This document shows positions 47,018 to 60,500 of a stretch of DNA of 64,000 nucleotides, in pieces. This DNA comes from Cunninghamia lanceolata. Its lineage: Eukaryota; Streptophyta; Pinopsida; Cupressales; Cupressaceae. The stretch is taken from NCBI GenBank assembly GCA_027924645.1, contig BSBN01000445.1, forward strand, positions 3,331,001-3,395,000, given 5' to 3'. The translations under genes and the position numbers were made by a program. Position 1 is the stretch's first letter. The number at the start of each line of letters is the position of its first letter. The notes beneath the pieces were generated by a model. That model had not been told where the DNA came from. It saw only the letters and a list, made by a program, of their open reading frames with translations, and did not search any database.

Positions 47018-49270
47018 TGAGGATTTTGCATGTAAACTCTTGGGAAAGAAGGTCGACTAAGCGTATCTGCTACTACATTGTCTTTTCCAGAAATATGCCG
47101 GTATTCATAATTGTATAAATTTAAGTATTCCTACCAGCACAGATATTTACCACAACCTTCTTTTCTACCATGGTCCTTTTCTTTGAAAGTGAGAAACCTG
47201 GTACAATCTATTCTGATAATAAAATTTTTCAAATGAATGAGCTTTAAAGAAAATTTCTGTAGATTTTTAATTAATAGATTTCTTTGTCTGAAGAAATCCA
47301 TTTTTTAACAAATTGGGGGAAATAGCCACTAGCATATTCAGAAGTGAATTTGACACCATCCTTGATGAAACATAAATGTCCTCCCCATGCATAATTAGAA
47401 GCATCTGTATACAAAATAAAATTATCAGTAGTAGGAACATGAAGAACATGCAAATTATGTACCTTTTGCTGGATGATTTTAACAACATCTGTATGTTGTT
47501 GAGACCATTGTGGCTTCTTTTTTGTAAGAAGCTACTGTAGTGGTTCATGATCAAAACTTGCACCTAGATAGAAGTTATTTACATATTTCAAAATACCTAA
47601 AAATCCTTGCAGCTCCTTTGTATTTAATGGAGGCTGAAATTCAAGGATCTTTGACTTAATATGTGGTTGAACCTCAAGCTGTCCACCCTTAACAATCATA
47701 CCTAAAAACTTATAGAAATTAGTGCACCATTATATTTTAGAGAGGGACAGAACAATCCCAAAATTTAATACTAGTCTTTAAAAAGTTTCTAGATGAGATC
47801 TATGCTCATCAAAGTTTTTGCTAAAGATTAAGATGTTATCAATGTAAATAGAAAGAAAATCTTCACAGCCATAGAAGATTTTATCCATCCTTTCTTGGAA
47901 GTATGCTGGTACGTTCATTAGGCCAAATGACATGACTCTCCATTCATAGTGTCCAAAAGGATAGCTAAAGGCAGTTTTGTACTGATCATCTTCTTTGACA
48001 TGAATTTGATAAAATCTTGATTTACAGTCAAATTGAGAAAATATTTTAGAGTTATCTACCTTCTCAAGCAAGTATGATTTATCAGGAATTGGATAAGGAA
48101 ATGGAAGAGTAATGACATTTAATGGTCTATAATTAATAACCATTCTTTTCTTGTTTCTCCTTTTCTTAGCTTCTTTGCAAACAATAAAAGCATAGAAATT
48201 ATATTCAGACTGAGAATGTTTGATATACTTCCCTTTTTCAATTCTTCAATCGCCTAGGATATAGCTAGATAGTCATGAGCAGGAATTGGTATTCTTTTTC
48301 TTGTCTTTATCTTCCCTCCATGTTGAAGTCTGATTTCCATCTCAGGCATTTCTTTTTACCATAATTTTGAGGATCATCTGAGCAGACTACTTCAATGAGT
48401 TCTGCTTTTAACTCCAATAGTCGTTCTATTGTCTGGATCCTGTGAATGGCTGGATATTTCTCAGAATAATATATTAGCCCTAGAGTGCTAATCCTTTCTC
48501 CATTAAGAGTAACCATAATACTCTTTCTTGTACATCCATATGGTGTATATCTGTCTATGAAATTGCCTCCTAACAAGACATCTACTAGCATTTTCTTCAT
48601 TGCAAAGAAATCGCATTTAAACTACTTGCCATCAACTTGTAGTGGATGTTGATGACTATACTTATCACAAATAAATTTGTTTCTTTGGACATCATAAGTA
48701 GTATAAGTAGTTTTATGAGTTAACTACTCCTAATTTCTTAGTATAGGTTCTTCGCAAAATGATAAAGATGCACCAGTATCAACTTGGGCATCATATTGTT
48801 TCCCATTGATGGTAACAATAATATATTGGGAAAATTTACCAGTAAGTAGATGTACTAAATAAGAAGGTTCAAGCTAAGGTTTTGGATCTGGTAAGATGGA
48901 CATGACTAGCTTGACTTTACTTGGATCAGCCATTGTTTTGGGTAATTCTAGGTCAAGTTCTTCTTCGTATAATTCTTGAATTTGTTCCTGGAACTCAAAT
49001 TGGTCTGGAAATGGATATGAGAAGGACAATGGGAAATCTTCATTTGGTGGATAAAAAGGAGTGGAACATGGCTGGCAAACTTGTGGAGTATAAACATTTT
49101 GTTGTTGGAAGGAGAAATCAGCTAAGGCTTTTGCAATGGAATCCTCTTTAGGTTGTTTCCTGCTATATTTTGTCTTTTCTTTCAGTAGTGATGATAGGGA
49201 AATCAGTAGAAAAGACTTGAACTTGTTCAGGAATAAACTGACAAGGCATAGATGTATTTACTGCAGGAGG
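47018..49270 (-). pseudogene. EPRV segment K: linker, protease, RT, RNase H
   Basis: RNase H start is at 47271-47453 (ILYTDASNYAWGGHL, SDKEIY) and ends in a deletion/stop near 47270. RT at 47778-48143 has YIDNIL. Protease C-terminal half is at 48307-48600, and linker at 48890-49270 has a frameshift. It is collinear with segments C and H. Confidence 0.7.
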
Positions 49271-51042
49271 TCTAAACATAGAGAATACCTAGACTATTCT
49301 TGGACAAATGATGGCTGTGGTAGATCTGGCTGGTAGAAATCTGTATGGAATGAATTTCTTCCTCTTCCTTTGCCTTTATTTCTTCATCTCTGATTCATCA
49401 TGACTGTTGGTTCTTCATAGTAAGATTCTTCGAGCTGTTATTCTACTTCAAGAAGATTATCAACAAGAACTTCTAAGGCATCTGCATCTTCATCTTCATA
49501 TTCATATTCTTCTATAACAGGTTCATAAATATTGTCTTGAAGATAAAGGTCTTCTTCTTCATCAATAACATCCCACCACGCAACTGTGGCAAGGTCAGCA
49601 GACACAACTTTAATAGCTTTGTTCTTATAGTGATAGTCAGGGGCTTTAGGGCCAGGTTTATTGCAAATATAGTATATAATTTGATTGCTCTGAGGACGTG
49701 GCTGAGATTGCTTATGCATGTACTTATGCTTTGGAGCATAGGAATTTTTTTTGGGAAAAGAGCACTTTTGGAAGTTGAGTTGGCACTTTTTATATTTCTT
49801 CCTTACTTTGCGTTGGGATTTAGTGAATGGATTATAGCCATATGTCTCTATGAAAGAGGGAGTAATGCGTTGAGCTTCATGCTTAGTAAATTTCTGCTGA
49901 TATTTGCATTCTTCATTAAATTGGAGAATTTGATCTTTATCATACTAAATAAGATCAGTAATAGGAGAGCTTTCTAAAGAGATTTCTCTAATCTCAAGAT
50001 ATCTTATGAGATGATTAGCAATGTTGTAGGGCAAACCTTCAAGATATTTGCTTTTAGCAAATTTAATCTTTTTAGGATCTTTCAATTGATAAATCAATTG
50101 TATGAAATGTATAGAATAATTCTTAAAATCCTTAAGGTCACAACATTTCAAAGAGAAGATGTCTTTCATGAGTCTTTCTTTTCTACAAATAGATTCTAGA
50201 CAAAACTCATTACTCAACCATTCTAACAGGCAGTTCATAGTAGGAAGTTGTTGTTGGTGCTATTGACTAGTAGTAGTGTCGGTAGTAATGAAAATATTTT
50301 GAAACACTCTAGCTTCTTTTTCATAATTAGAGATACAATTCCACCAATCAGCTAAGATACTCCAGAAATAGGTGACAGCCATTTTTGCTATATTTTATTG
50401 AGGGGTTCTAGACAAGGATGCTATGATAATGAAAGTGTTGGTCCATTTATTGATCAAATGATATGGGTCTTCTAACTAATCAATATCTAGATACCAGCGG
50501 GTGATTGGACAAGTGGTTTGCATCATTAAGACTTAATCTATTATTTTCTTAGTTCTCTTTTCTTTGGACTATAGAGGTTGTGGGACAATAATAGCATGGG
50601 AGACTAGTTTTTGTTCATTATTTACCAACCAATCCAAGGAATGGGCTAAATCATTTAAATAATTATCTATATGATCACACCTCGAAATAACAGTAGTATT
50701 GACATTATCTATCTGATTCCCTAAGGGTTGTACAAGGGGAATCAAAGTAGACAAATCATCATCATTTTTGTGTAAGTCAGTCAAAACTTGATTTGACTTG
50801 GTATGCAGCTATTTCAGAGAATTCTTAGAATATTTTATCTTAGCATTATTTTCCATTACAATGTTGCCAATCCTATGGACATTATGATGAATAGTCTAAA
50901 CTGATTCTTTTAAAGCTAAGATATCTTCACAAAAATCATCTACATTTTGCTACAGATGAGCACAGAACCTTGTGATATAATTCCTCTATTTAAATTATAG
51001 AGAAGGTTCCTTTTCTTTGAGAGTTTTACGTTGAAAAGCATA
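49271..51042 (-). pseudogene. EPRV segment K: coiled coil, capsid, zinc region
   Basis: Coiled coil/capsid start is at 50569-50784, capsid second half at 49945-50238, and zinc/acidic region at 49438-49719. The knuckle is degenerate: YYICNKPGPKAPDY has lost two Cys and the His. Multiple TAG/TAA codons lie between the clean pieces. Confidence 0.65.
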
Positions 51043-52186
51043 CTAAAACATACTTATCTGACCATCCGCAGACTCATAGTTTCCTTTCAATGGTGGCCAT
51101 CTATTGTTTTTATAATATGACACTTCTTTTTCCTTATACCATTCAAGAGTCTTTGCTCTTGGAAGTGTATGTACCATATTACAGAAAGGATGGTCTATCT
51201 TTATGGCTTTTCCCTTCTCTTTTTGCCTATGGCATCTAGATTCATTTTGAGATGGTTCTAGACCTGTATTCAGAGCTTCATCTTCTACTTCAACATACAA
51301 CTGGGCTTTTTTCTTAGAAGAACTACAGAAGGAAGATTTGGGAGTAGCAAAAGATTCTTTAAAAGGATTATTATACCTCCTAGAGGATAGACTTCTAGGA
51401 GTAATATTAATCTGATTTTGCTGTATCTCATGAACAGGGTGAGTGGCTTCTAACAACCTAGGTATGACATGTTGCATCCAGTCAAGTTTCCAACCTACAG
51501 GGATTTCAATTGTATTGATATGCCCTTTCTATAGTTGGACTTCTCCATGAAGGGTTTTGGCATATGGCAGGTTTTCCAATATATTTGGATTATTTGCATT
51601 CGTCATAGAATACAATACTTGAACTTGGACTGAAGCATATTTAAATTTCCCAAACATATTTAGATGATACAAGGAACTAAACACTCCCCAGCAATTTAAA
51701 GAACCTTTTTTGACTTCTTGACATTCTTTATCCCTTTTGGCAAAAGTAAGATTAGGATAATAGGTGAAACAGACAAAATTTTTTGTAAGCCTGGATAGGC
51801 TAGACAACTGACAAGCATGAGAATAGTCGACTTGACGTCGATCACACAAAGCAAGATAAGAAACATGTTTAATTTTGGCAGGGACACATGAACCTATAAG
51901 GACCCTAATGGCATGAAATTGTAAAAAATTGACTTCCTTATGGCTTCTTATATAATCAATTTCTTCTGAAGGAAGAACATACAACATCTTAGTTTGGAAA
52001 GTTTGTAAGGGATCATATTCAAGAGTTAACTTGACATTTTTCTTTAGAGGAATCACAAAAGGATTGAAAGTAGACTTAAATATGATATTCTTCAACAAAC
52101 TAGGCTTTAAGACACTCTTCTTATATACAAAATCAATTGTAAGAAGAGGAGGTCTATAATTACTTACTTGCCTTTCTATAACATCT
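51043..52186 (-). pseudogene. EPRV segment K: movement protein and linker
   Basis: The linker is open for 144 codons (51043-51477) and the movement protein at 51529-52098 (IRVLIGSCVP, SYLALCDRRQ, FTYYPNLTFAKRD). The N-terminal arm is cut at 52183-52187 by the same strand-switching joint as at 35733-35736. Confidence 0.7.
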
Positions 52187-53597
52187 TAGCTTTAAAAGAA
52201 TCAGTTGCCACTATTCATCATAATGTCCATAGGATTGGCAACATTGTAATGGAAAATAATGCTAAGATAAAAGATTATGAGAATTCCCTAAAATAGCTGC
52301 ATACCAAGTTAGATCAGGTTTTGGCTACCTTACACAAAAATGATGATGATTTGTCTACTCTGATTCACCTTGTACAACCCTTAGGGAATGAGATAGATAA
52401 TTTCAATACTACTATTATTTCTAGGTGTGATCATATAGATAATTCTTTAAATGATTTAGCCCAGTCCTTGGATTTGTTTGTAATTAATGAACAAAAACTA
52501 GTCTCCCATGCTATTATGGTCCCACAACCTCTGCAATCCAAAGAAAAGAGAGCTGAGAAAATAACAGATTCAGTCTTAATGATGCAAAGCACTTGTCCAG
52601 TCACCCCTTGGTATCTAGATATTGATCAGTTAGAAGACCCATATCATTTGATCAATAAATGGATCAACACTTTCATTATCATAGCATCCTTGTATGGATC
52701 CCCTCAAGAAAATATAGCAAAAATGGCTGTCACCTATTTCTGGGGTATCTTAGCTGATTGGTGGAATGGTATCTCTGATCATGAAAAAGAAGCCATAGTA
52801 TTTTGAAATATTGTCATTACTACCGACACTGCTACTAGTCAGTAGTACCAACAACAATTTCCTACTACGAACTGCCTGTTAGAATGGTTGACTGATGAGT
52901 TTTGTCAAGAATCTGTTTGTAGAAAAGAAAGACTTATGAAAGACATCTTATCTATGAAATGTTTTGACCTTAAGGATTTTAAGAATTATTCTATACATTT
53001 TAGACAATTGATTTATCAATTGAAAGATCTCAAAAAGATTGAATTTGCTAAAAGCAAATATCATGAAGGTCTGCCCTACAACATTGCTGATCGTGTCATA
53101 AGATATCTTGAGATTAGAGAAATCTCTTTAGAAAGCTCTCCTATTACTGATCTTATTCAGTATGCTAAAGATCAAATTCTCCAATTTATTGAAGAATGCA
53201 AATATCAGTAGAAATTTACTAATCATGAAGCTCAATGTATTGCTCCCTCTTTCATAGGGACTTATTGCTGTAATCCATTCACTGAATCCCAGCGCAAAGT
53301 ATGAAAGAAATATAAAAAGTGCCAACTCAATTTCCAAAAGTGCTCTTTTCCCAAAAAACATTCCTATGCTCCAAAGCATAAGTACATTTGTAAGTGATCT
53401 CAACCACATCCTTAGAGCAATCAAATTATCTACTATATTCACAATAAACTTGGCCATAAAGCCCCTAACTGTCACTGTAAGAACAAAGCTGTCAAAGATG
53501 TGTATGCTGACCCTACCGTAGCCACGTGGTGGGATATTATTGATGAAGAAGAAGACCTTTATCTTCAAGACAATATTTATGAACCTGTTATAGAAGA
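52187..53597 (+). pseudogene. EPRV segment L (inverted): coiled coil, capsid, zinc, acidic
   Basis: This is the homologue of segment D that extends further. Clean frames are 52321-52806 (LIHLVQPLGNEIDN, TPWYLDIDQLEDPYHLINKW, TYFWGILADWWNGIS) and 52888-53211 (ESVCRKERLMKDILSMKC), followed by a stop-bearing zinc region (first Cys to Tyr, second Cys to His) and acidic start to 53597. It then switches to minus-strand RNase H sequence. Confidence 0.7.
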
Positions 53598-54978
53598 AAG
53601 CCTGGAATACTGGAAGAAGACCCAGGATTTTGCATGTAAACTCCTAGGAAAGAAGGTTGACTAAGCGTATCTGCTACTACATTGTCTTTTCCAGAAATAT
53701 GCTAGGCTTCATAATTGTATAAATTTAAGTATTCCTGCCATCACATATATTTACCACGACCATCTTTTCTACCATGGTCCTTTTCTTTGAAAGTGAGAAA
53801 CCTAGTACAGTCTGTTCTGATAATAAAATGTTTCAAATGCATGAGCTTTAAAGAAAAATTCTTCAGATTTTTAATTACACTATAGATTTCTTTGTCTGAA
53901 GAAATCCATTTTTTAACATCTTGGGGGAAAACACCACTAGCATATTCAGAAGTGAATTTGACACCATCCTTGATGAAACATAAATGTCCTCCCCGGGCAT
54001 AATCAGAAGCATCTATATACAAAATAAAATTATCAGTAGTAGGAACATGAAGAACAAGCAAATTCTATACCTTTTGTTGGATGATTTTAACATCTGTATG
54101 TTGTTGAGACCATTGTGGCTTCTTTTTTGCATTCATGAGGACAAATGGCATGACTCTTCATTCACAGTGTCCAAAAGGATAGCTGAAGGTAGTTTTGTAC
54201 TGATCATCTTCTTTGAGACGAATCTGATAAAATCCTAATTTACAGTCGAATTGAAAAAATATTTTAGAGTTAGCTACCTTCTCAAGCAAGTATGATTTAT
54301 CATGAATTGGATAAGGAAATGGAAGAGTAATGGCATTTAATGGTCTATAATTAATAACCATTATTTTTTTGTTTCTGCTTTTCTCAGCTTCTTTGCAAAC
54401 CATAAAAGCATAGCAATTATATTTAGACTGAGAATGTTTGATATACTTCCCTTTTTTCAATTCTTCAATCACCTGGGCCATATCTGGATAGTCATGAGTA
54501 GGAATTGGTATTCTTTTTCCTGTCTTTATCTTCCCTCCATGTTGAAGTTTGATTTCCATATTAGGCATTTCTTTTTCCCAGAATTTTTTAGGATCATCTA
54601 AGCAGACTGCTTTAATGAGCGCTTCTTTTAATTCCAGTAGTGGTTCTATTGTCTGGATCCTGTGAATGGATGGATATTTCTCAGAAGCATATATTAGCCT
54701 CGGAGTGCTAATCTTTTCTCCATTAAGCGTAAACATAATACTCTTCCTTATACATCCTTATTGCATATATCTGTCTATGAAATTGCCTCCTAACAAGACA
54801 TCTATTGGCATTTTCTTCATTGCAAAGAAATCACATTTAAACTACTTTCCTCCAACTTGTAGTGGGTGTTGATGACTATACTTATCATAGATAAATTTGT
54901 TTCCTTAGACATCACAAGTAGTATAAGCAGTTTTTTGAGTTAACTGCTCCCAATTTCTTAGTATAGGTTCTTTGCAAA
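53598..54978 (-). pseudogene. EPRV segment M: protease, RT with internal deletion, RNase H
   Basis: RNase H is open at 53741-54061 (ILYIDASDYARGGHL). At about 54130 the sequence jumps from the connection region to upstream of the RT active box, deleting the DD motif. The RT N-terminal half and protease flank are open at 54158-54736 (MVINYRPLNAITLPFPYPIH). The right end, in the protease at 54978, is fused to the noncoding region of segment N. Confidence 0.7.
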
Positions 54979-56300
54979 GTATTGACCGGGAAGGAAGGTA
55001 AAAAATAATCCAACCGACAATACTGGGTAGACCAGTTATTAAAAAAAAGGAGGTTTATTGTGCTAAGATGGCCGACAGTGACTGTCCTTTACAACTTTAA
55101 TTTGTCAGGGAATCTTATCTTCTCGTTCCATCTCCGATGTGAAAGATGGCTCCGTCCCAACTACCATGTGAGCTTGAACTGTTTGATGGTGAAGGATGAG
55201 AGGTCCTGTCAAATCCATATTTGTACACTTCTTGCCATCCAACTGGTCACCAACAAGCATGGATTTGGAATCTTTGTCGAATATTCCAATCGTGATGATT
55301 ATTATCAAAGTGCATAGTAGGAGAAAAATATGATTCCCATCTTAATCACATATTGATGACTATGTGAGTAAGCAATTCTTGGCTAATTGGCTCATCAGGA
55401 TTAACAACAGAGGGACATGCATACTGGAAACAGTCTTCAACCTGTTTGGTGATAGGAGCAGAACAGGAGATAGACCAGGTGAAAAATGGCTTCCTTACAA
55501 GATTCAGGAGCAGATGATACATATGATCAAAAGTTATTCAAAGAATCTCAAACTGACCATATCCTTCTTCATAAATATCAGGAGTAGATATGCATCCCGT
55601 ATGTTCTAATGTTTCGATAGCAGAAATAACATTTTCAGATAATGGTTATTAAGCCCTTTAGTAAGGATATTTCTCTATACTATTTTATTCATCTACTAGA
55701 AATGGGCATCATAAGTTTATCTCTGATAAAGTCTGGAATACTGGAAGAAGATATAGGATTTTGCATGTAAACTCCTGGGAAAGAAGGTCGACTAAGCATA
55801 TCTACTACTACATTGTCTTTTCCAAAAATATGTTGGGCTTTATAATTGTATAAATTTAAGTATTCCTGCCAGTGCAGATATTTACCACGACCATCTTTTC
55901 TACCATGGTCCTTTTCTTTGAAAGTGAGAAACCTGGTACAGTCTGTTCTGATAATAAAATGTTTCAAATACATGAGCTTTAAAGCAAATTTCTTCAGATT
56001 TTTAATTACACTATAGATTTCTTTGTCTGAAGAAATCCATTTTTTAACATCTTGGGGGAAAATACCACTAGCATATTCAGAAGTGAATTCAACACCATCC
56101 TTGATGAAACATAAATATCCTCCCCAAGCATAATTAGAAGCATCTGTATACAAAATAAAATTATCAGTAGTAGGAACATGAAGAACAGGCAAATTCTGTA
56201 CCTTTTGCTGGATGATTTTAACAACATTTGAATGTTGTTGAAACCATTGTGGCTTCTTTTTTGTAAGAAGTTGCTGTAGTGGTTCATGATCAAAACCTAC
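54979..56300 (-). pseudogene. EPRV segment N: RNase H, C-terminal domain, partial 3' noncoding
   Basis: The noncoding part begins just inside the TATA box, so the box is missing. C-terminal-domain sequence runs from about 55100 to 55690 with stops. RNase H is open at 55689-56192 (ILYTDASNYAWGGYL, SDKEIYSVIKNL, IIRTDCTRF). At 56300 it meets a TRIM fragment. Confidence 0.7.
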
Positions 56301-56345
56301 ACAGGATCACTATGCAGGTCAGGATTAGAACGGGGTAATTACACC
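56300..56345 (-). mobile_element. TRIM LTR fragment (46 bp)
   Basis: It matches the LTR start on the minus strand (GTAATTACC to ATCCTGTGT). It lies between a minus-strand RT fragment and a plus-strand movement-protein fragment. Confidence 0.7.
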
Positions 56346-56708
56346 ATTGTCTAGCCTATCTAGGCTTACAAAAAATTATGTCTATTTCACCTATTATCCT
56401 AATCTTACTGTTGCCGCAAGGGATAAAGGATGTCAGGAAGTCAAAAAAGGTTCTTTAAATTACTAGGGAGTGTTTAGTTCCTTGTATGGTTTAAATATGT
56501 TTGGGAAATTTAAATATGCTTCAGTCTAAGTTCAAGTATTATATTCTATGATGAATATAAATAATCCAGATATATTGGAAAACCTACCATAAGCCAAAAC
56601 CCTTAATGGAGAAGTCCAACTCCAGAAAGGGCATATCAATACAATTGAAATCCCTGCAGGTTGGAAACTTGACTGGATGCAACATGTCGCACCCAGGTTG
56701 TTAGAAGC
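56346..56708 (+). pseudogene. EPRV segment O: movement-protein fragment
   Basis: Plus-strand sequence corresponds to the second half of the movement protein (FTYYPNLTVAARDKGCQEV, then GHINTIEIPAGWKLDWMQH) with several stops. It ends in the RLLEA motif, where a TRIM begins. After the TRIM cluster, segment P resumes about 110 codons further on in the same orientation, so O and P may be one viral copy. Confidence 0.65.
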
Positions 56709-56710
56709 CA

Positions 56711-57770
56711 TTAAGAACTACCATTGTGCCAAAAACTTGAGATATTGTGAATGGTGCCTTGCTTGGCGTTAAGGGGTAGAGGACTGGCTGGTTGGCATAG
56801 TGCACAGCCACCCAGCCTCAGGGACCCACCAGTGTACGTGGCCACACAGGATCACTGTACAGGTCAGGATTACAATGGGGTCATTACACCCACCACGCTC
56901 CACTGAGAATCAAACCTGAGACCTTGGTTCTGATACCATTAAGAACTACCATTGCACCAAAACTTTGAGATGTTAGTGAGTGGTGCCCTGCTTAGTGTTA
57001 TGGGGTAAAGGACCGACTGGTGATAGCAGGTCTAATGACCCCATTGTAATCCTAACCTACACAGTGATCCTGTGCGGCCATGTACACTAGTGGGTCCTTA
57101 AGGCTAGGTGGCTATGCACTATGCCAACCAGCTGGTCCTCTACCCCTTAACGCTAAGCAGGGCACCATTCACTAACATCTCGAGGTTTTAGCGCAATGGT
57201 AGTTCTTAATGGTATCAAAGCCAAGGTCTTAGGTTTGATTCTTAGTGGAGCGTGGTGGGTGTAATGACCTAGTTGTAATCCTGACTTGCACAGTGATCCT
57301 ATGTGGCCACATACACTGGTGGGTCCCTGAGGCTATGTGGTTGTGCACTGTGCCAACTAGCTGGTCCTCTACCCCTTAACTCCAAGCAGGGCGTCATTCA
57401 CTAACATCTCAAGGTTTTGGGGCAATGGTAGTTTCTTAGGGTGGCTATGCACTAAGCCAACTAGCCGGTCCTCTATGCCTTAACACCAAGCAGGGCACCA
57501 TTCACTAACATCTTGAGGTTTTGGCACAATGGTAGTTCCTAATGGTATCAGAGCCAAAGTTTCAGGTTCAATTCTTACCAGAGCTTGGTGGGTGTAATGA
57601 CCCCATTGTAATCCTGACCTACACAGTGATCCTATGTGGCCACGCACGCTGTGGGTTCCTCAGGCTGGGTGGATGTGTACTATGCCAACTAGCCAATCCT
57701 CTACCCCTTAGCACCAAGCAGGGCGCCATTCACTAACATCTCAAGGTTTTGGCACAATGGTAGTTCTTAA
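56711..57770. mobile_element. TRIM cluster with head-to-head arrays
   Basis: Minus-strand part: LTR 56711-56888, interior 56889-56938, truncated LTR from 56939 to about 57020. Plus-strand part: LTR 57031-57209 (first bases TCTAATGACC), interior 57210-57259, LTR 57260-57438, truncated LTR 57439-57542, interior 57543-57592, LTR 57593-57770. Interiors start TGGTATCA(A/G)AGCC. The arrays imply repeated LTR-LTR recombination or nested insertion. No TRIM protein is encoded. Confidence 0.8.
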
Positions 57771-57774
57771 TGGT

Positions 57775-59470
57775 CTATAAGTCTGTGGATGGTCAGATAA
57801 GTATGTTTTAGTATGATTTTCAACCTAAAACTCTTGAAGAAAAGGAACCTTCTCTAGAATTTAAAAGGAGGAATTATATCACAAGGTTCTGTGCTCATCT
57901 GCAGCAAAATGTAGATGATTTTTGTCAAGATATCTTATCTTTAAAAGAATTAGTTTCCAGTATTCATCATAATGTCCATAGGACTGGCAACATTGTAATG
58001 GAAAATAATGCTAAGATAAAAGATTCTAAGAATTCTCTGAAACAACTACATACCAAGTCAGATCAAGTTTTGATTGACTTACACAAAAATGATGATGATT
58101 TGTCTACTCTGATTCACCATGTACAACCCTTAGGGAATTAGATAGATAATGTCAATACTAGTATTATTTCTAGGTGTGATCATATAGATAATTCTTTAAA
58201 TGATTTAGCCCAGTCCTTGGATTGGTTGATAAATAATGAACAAAAACCAGTCTCCCATACTATTATGGTCCCACAACCTCTACAGTCCAAAGAAAAGAGA
58301 GCTAAGAAAATAACAGATTCAATCTTAATGATGCAAATCTCTTTTCTAGCCACCCCCTAGTATCTAGATATTGATCAGTTAGAAGACCCATATCATTTGA
58401 TCAATAAATAGATCAACACTTTCATTATCATAGCATCCTTGTCTGGAACCCCTCAAGAAAATATAGCAAAAATGACTGTCACCTATTTCTAGAGTATCTT
58501 AGCATATTGGTGGAATGGTATCTCTGATCATGAAAAAGAAGCCAAAGTGTTTCAAAATATTGTCATTACTATTGACACTGCTAATGGTCAGCAGCACCAA
58601 CAACAACTTCCTGCTATGAACTACCTGTTAGAATGGTTGACTGATGAGTTTTGTCCATAATCTATTTGTAGAAAAGAAAGGCTTATGAAAGACATCTTAT
58701 CTATGAAATGTTGTGACCTTAAGGATTTTAAGAATTATTCTATACATTTCAGACAATTGATTTATCAATTGAAAGATCCCAAAAAGATTGAATTTGCTAA
58801 AAGAAAATATCTTAAAGGTCTGCCCTACAACATTGTTGATCATGTCATAAGATATCTTGTGATTATAGAAATCTCTTTAGAAAGCTCTCCTATTACTGAT
58901 TTTATTCAGTATGCTAAAGATCAAATTATCCAATTTATTGAAGAATTTAAATACCAGCAGAAATTTACTAAGCATGAAGCTCAACGCATTGCTCCCTCTT
59001 TCATAGAGACTTATGGCTGCAATCCATTCACTAAATCCCAGCACAAAGCACGGAAGAAATATAAAAAGTGCCAACTCAATTTCCAAAAGTGCTCTTTTCC
59101 CAAAAAGCATTCCTATGCTCCAAAGCGTAAGTACATGCATAAGCGATCTCAGCCACATCCTCAGAGCAATCAAATTATCTACTATATTTGAAATAAACCT
59201 GGCCATAAAGCCCCTGATTGTCACTATAAGAACAAAGCTGTCAAAGCTGTGTATGCTGACCCTACCGCAGCTGCGTGGTGGGATGTTATTGATGAAGAAG
59301 AAGACCTTTATCTTCAAGACAATATTTATGAACCTATTATGGAAGAATATGAAGATGAAGATGAAGATGCAAATGCCTTAGAAGATCTTGTTGATACTCT
59401 TCTTGAAGCAGAACAACAGCTTGAAGATTCTTACTATGAAGAACCAACAGTCATGATGAATTAGACATGG
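57775..59470 (+). pseudogene. EPRV segment P: coiled coil, capsid, zinc knuckle, acidic region
   Basis: A single frame can be followed from about 57800, interrupted by TAGs (for example at 57808, 58138 and 58360). Coiled coil lies at about 57880-58240, capsid core at about 58350-58990 (open from 58685), and basic region with a broken knuckle at 59165-59215 (TGA at the second Cys, first Cys to Tyr). The acidic region at 59249-59464 reads WWDVIDEEEDLYLQDNIYEP and ends with TAG. Domain order is clearest in this copy. Confidence 0.75.
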
Positions 59471-60500
59471 AGAAATAAAGGCAGAGGAAGAGGAAGAAAT
59501 TCATTCCATAGAGATTTCTACTAGCCAGATCTATCATAGCCATCCTTTGTCCAAGAATAGTCTAGGTTTCCTTCTATGTTTAGACCTCCTACAATAAATA
59601 CATCTATGCCTTGTCAGTTTATTCCTAAACAAGTTCAAGTCTTTTCTACTTATTTCCCTATCATCACTACTAAAAGAAAAGATAGAAAATATAGTAGGAA
59701 ACAACATAAAGAGGATTCCATTAGAAAAGCCTTAGCTGATTTCTCCTTCCAACAACAAAATGTTTATACTCCACAAGTTTTCCAGCCATGTTCCACTCCT
59801 TTTTATCCACAAAATGAAGATTTCCCATCATCCTCCTCATATCCATTTCTAGACCATTCTGAGTTCCAGCAACAAATTCAAGAATTGTATGAAGAAGAAC
59901 CCGAACCAGAATTACCCAAAACAATGGCTGATCCAAGTAAAGTCAAGCTAGTCATGTCTGTCTTACCAGATCCAAAACCTCATCTTGAACCTTCCTATTT
60001 AGTACATCTACTTACTAGTAAATTTTCCCAATATATTACTGTTACCATCAATGCGAAACAATATGATGCCCAAGTTGATATTGGTGCATATTTATCATTT
60101 TGCAGAGAACCTATACTAAGAAATTGGGAGTAGTTAACTTAGAAAACTACTTATACTGCTTGTGATGTCCAAGGAAACAAATTTATCTATGATAAGTATA
60201 GTCATCAACACCCACTGCAAGTTGAAGGCAAGCAGTTTAAATGTGATTTCTTTTCAATGAAGTAAATGCCAGTAGATGTCTTGTTAGGAGGTAATTTCAT
60301 AGATAGATATATGCCATATGGATGTTCAAGGAAGAGTATTATGTTTACTCTTAATGGAGAAAAGATTAGCACTCTGAGGCTAATATATGCTTCTGAGAAA
60401 TATCCATTCATTCACAGGATCTAGACAATAGAACCACTACCGGAGTTAAAAGCAACACTCATTGAAGCAGTCTGCTCAGATGATCCTCAAAAATTATGGG
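59471..60500 (+). pseudogene. EPRV segment P: linker and protease
   Basis: The linker plus protease N-half is open at 59576-60133. The protease active site reads QVDIGAYLSF, so Thr of DTG is Ile. A TAG at 60131-60133 and stops near 60263 and 60420 separate the second half (VLLGGNFIDRYMPYGC). Confidence 0.75.

Noticed and set aside
56711..57770. CRISPR-like array because of regularly spaced repeats
   Set aside because: The repeats are 178-bp LTRs with constant 50-bp interiors bearing a tRNA primer site; the context is a plant genome.
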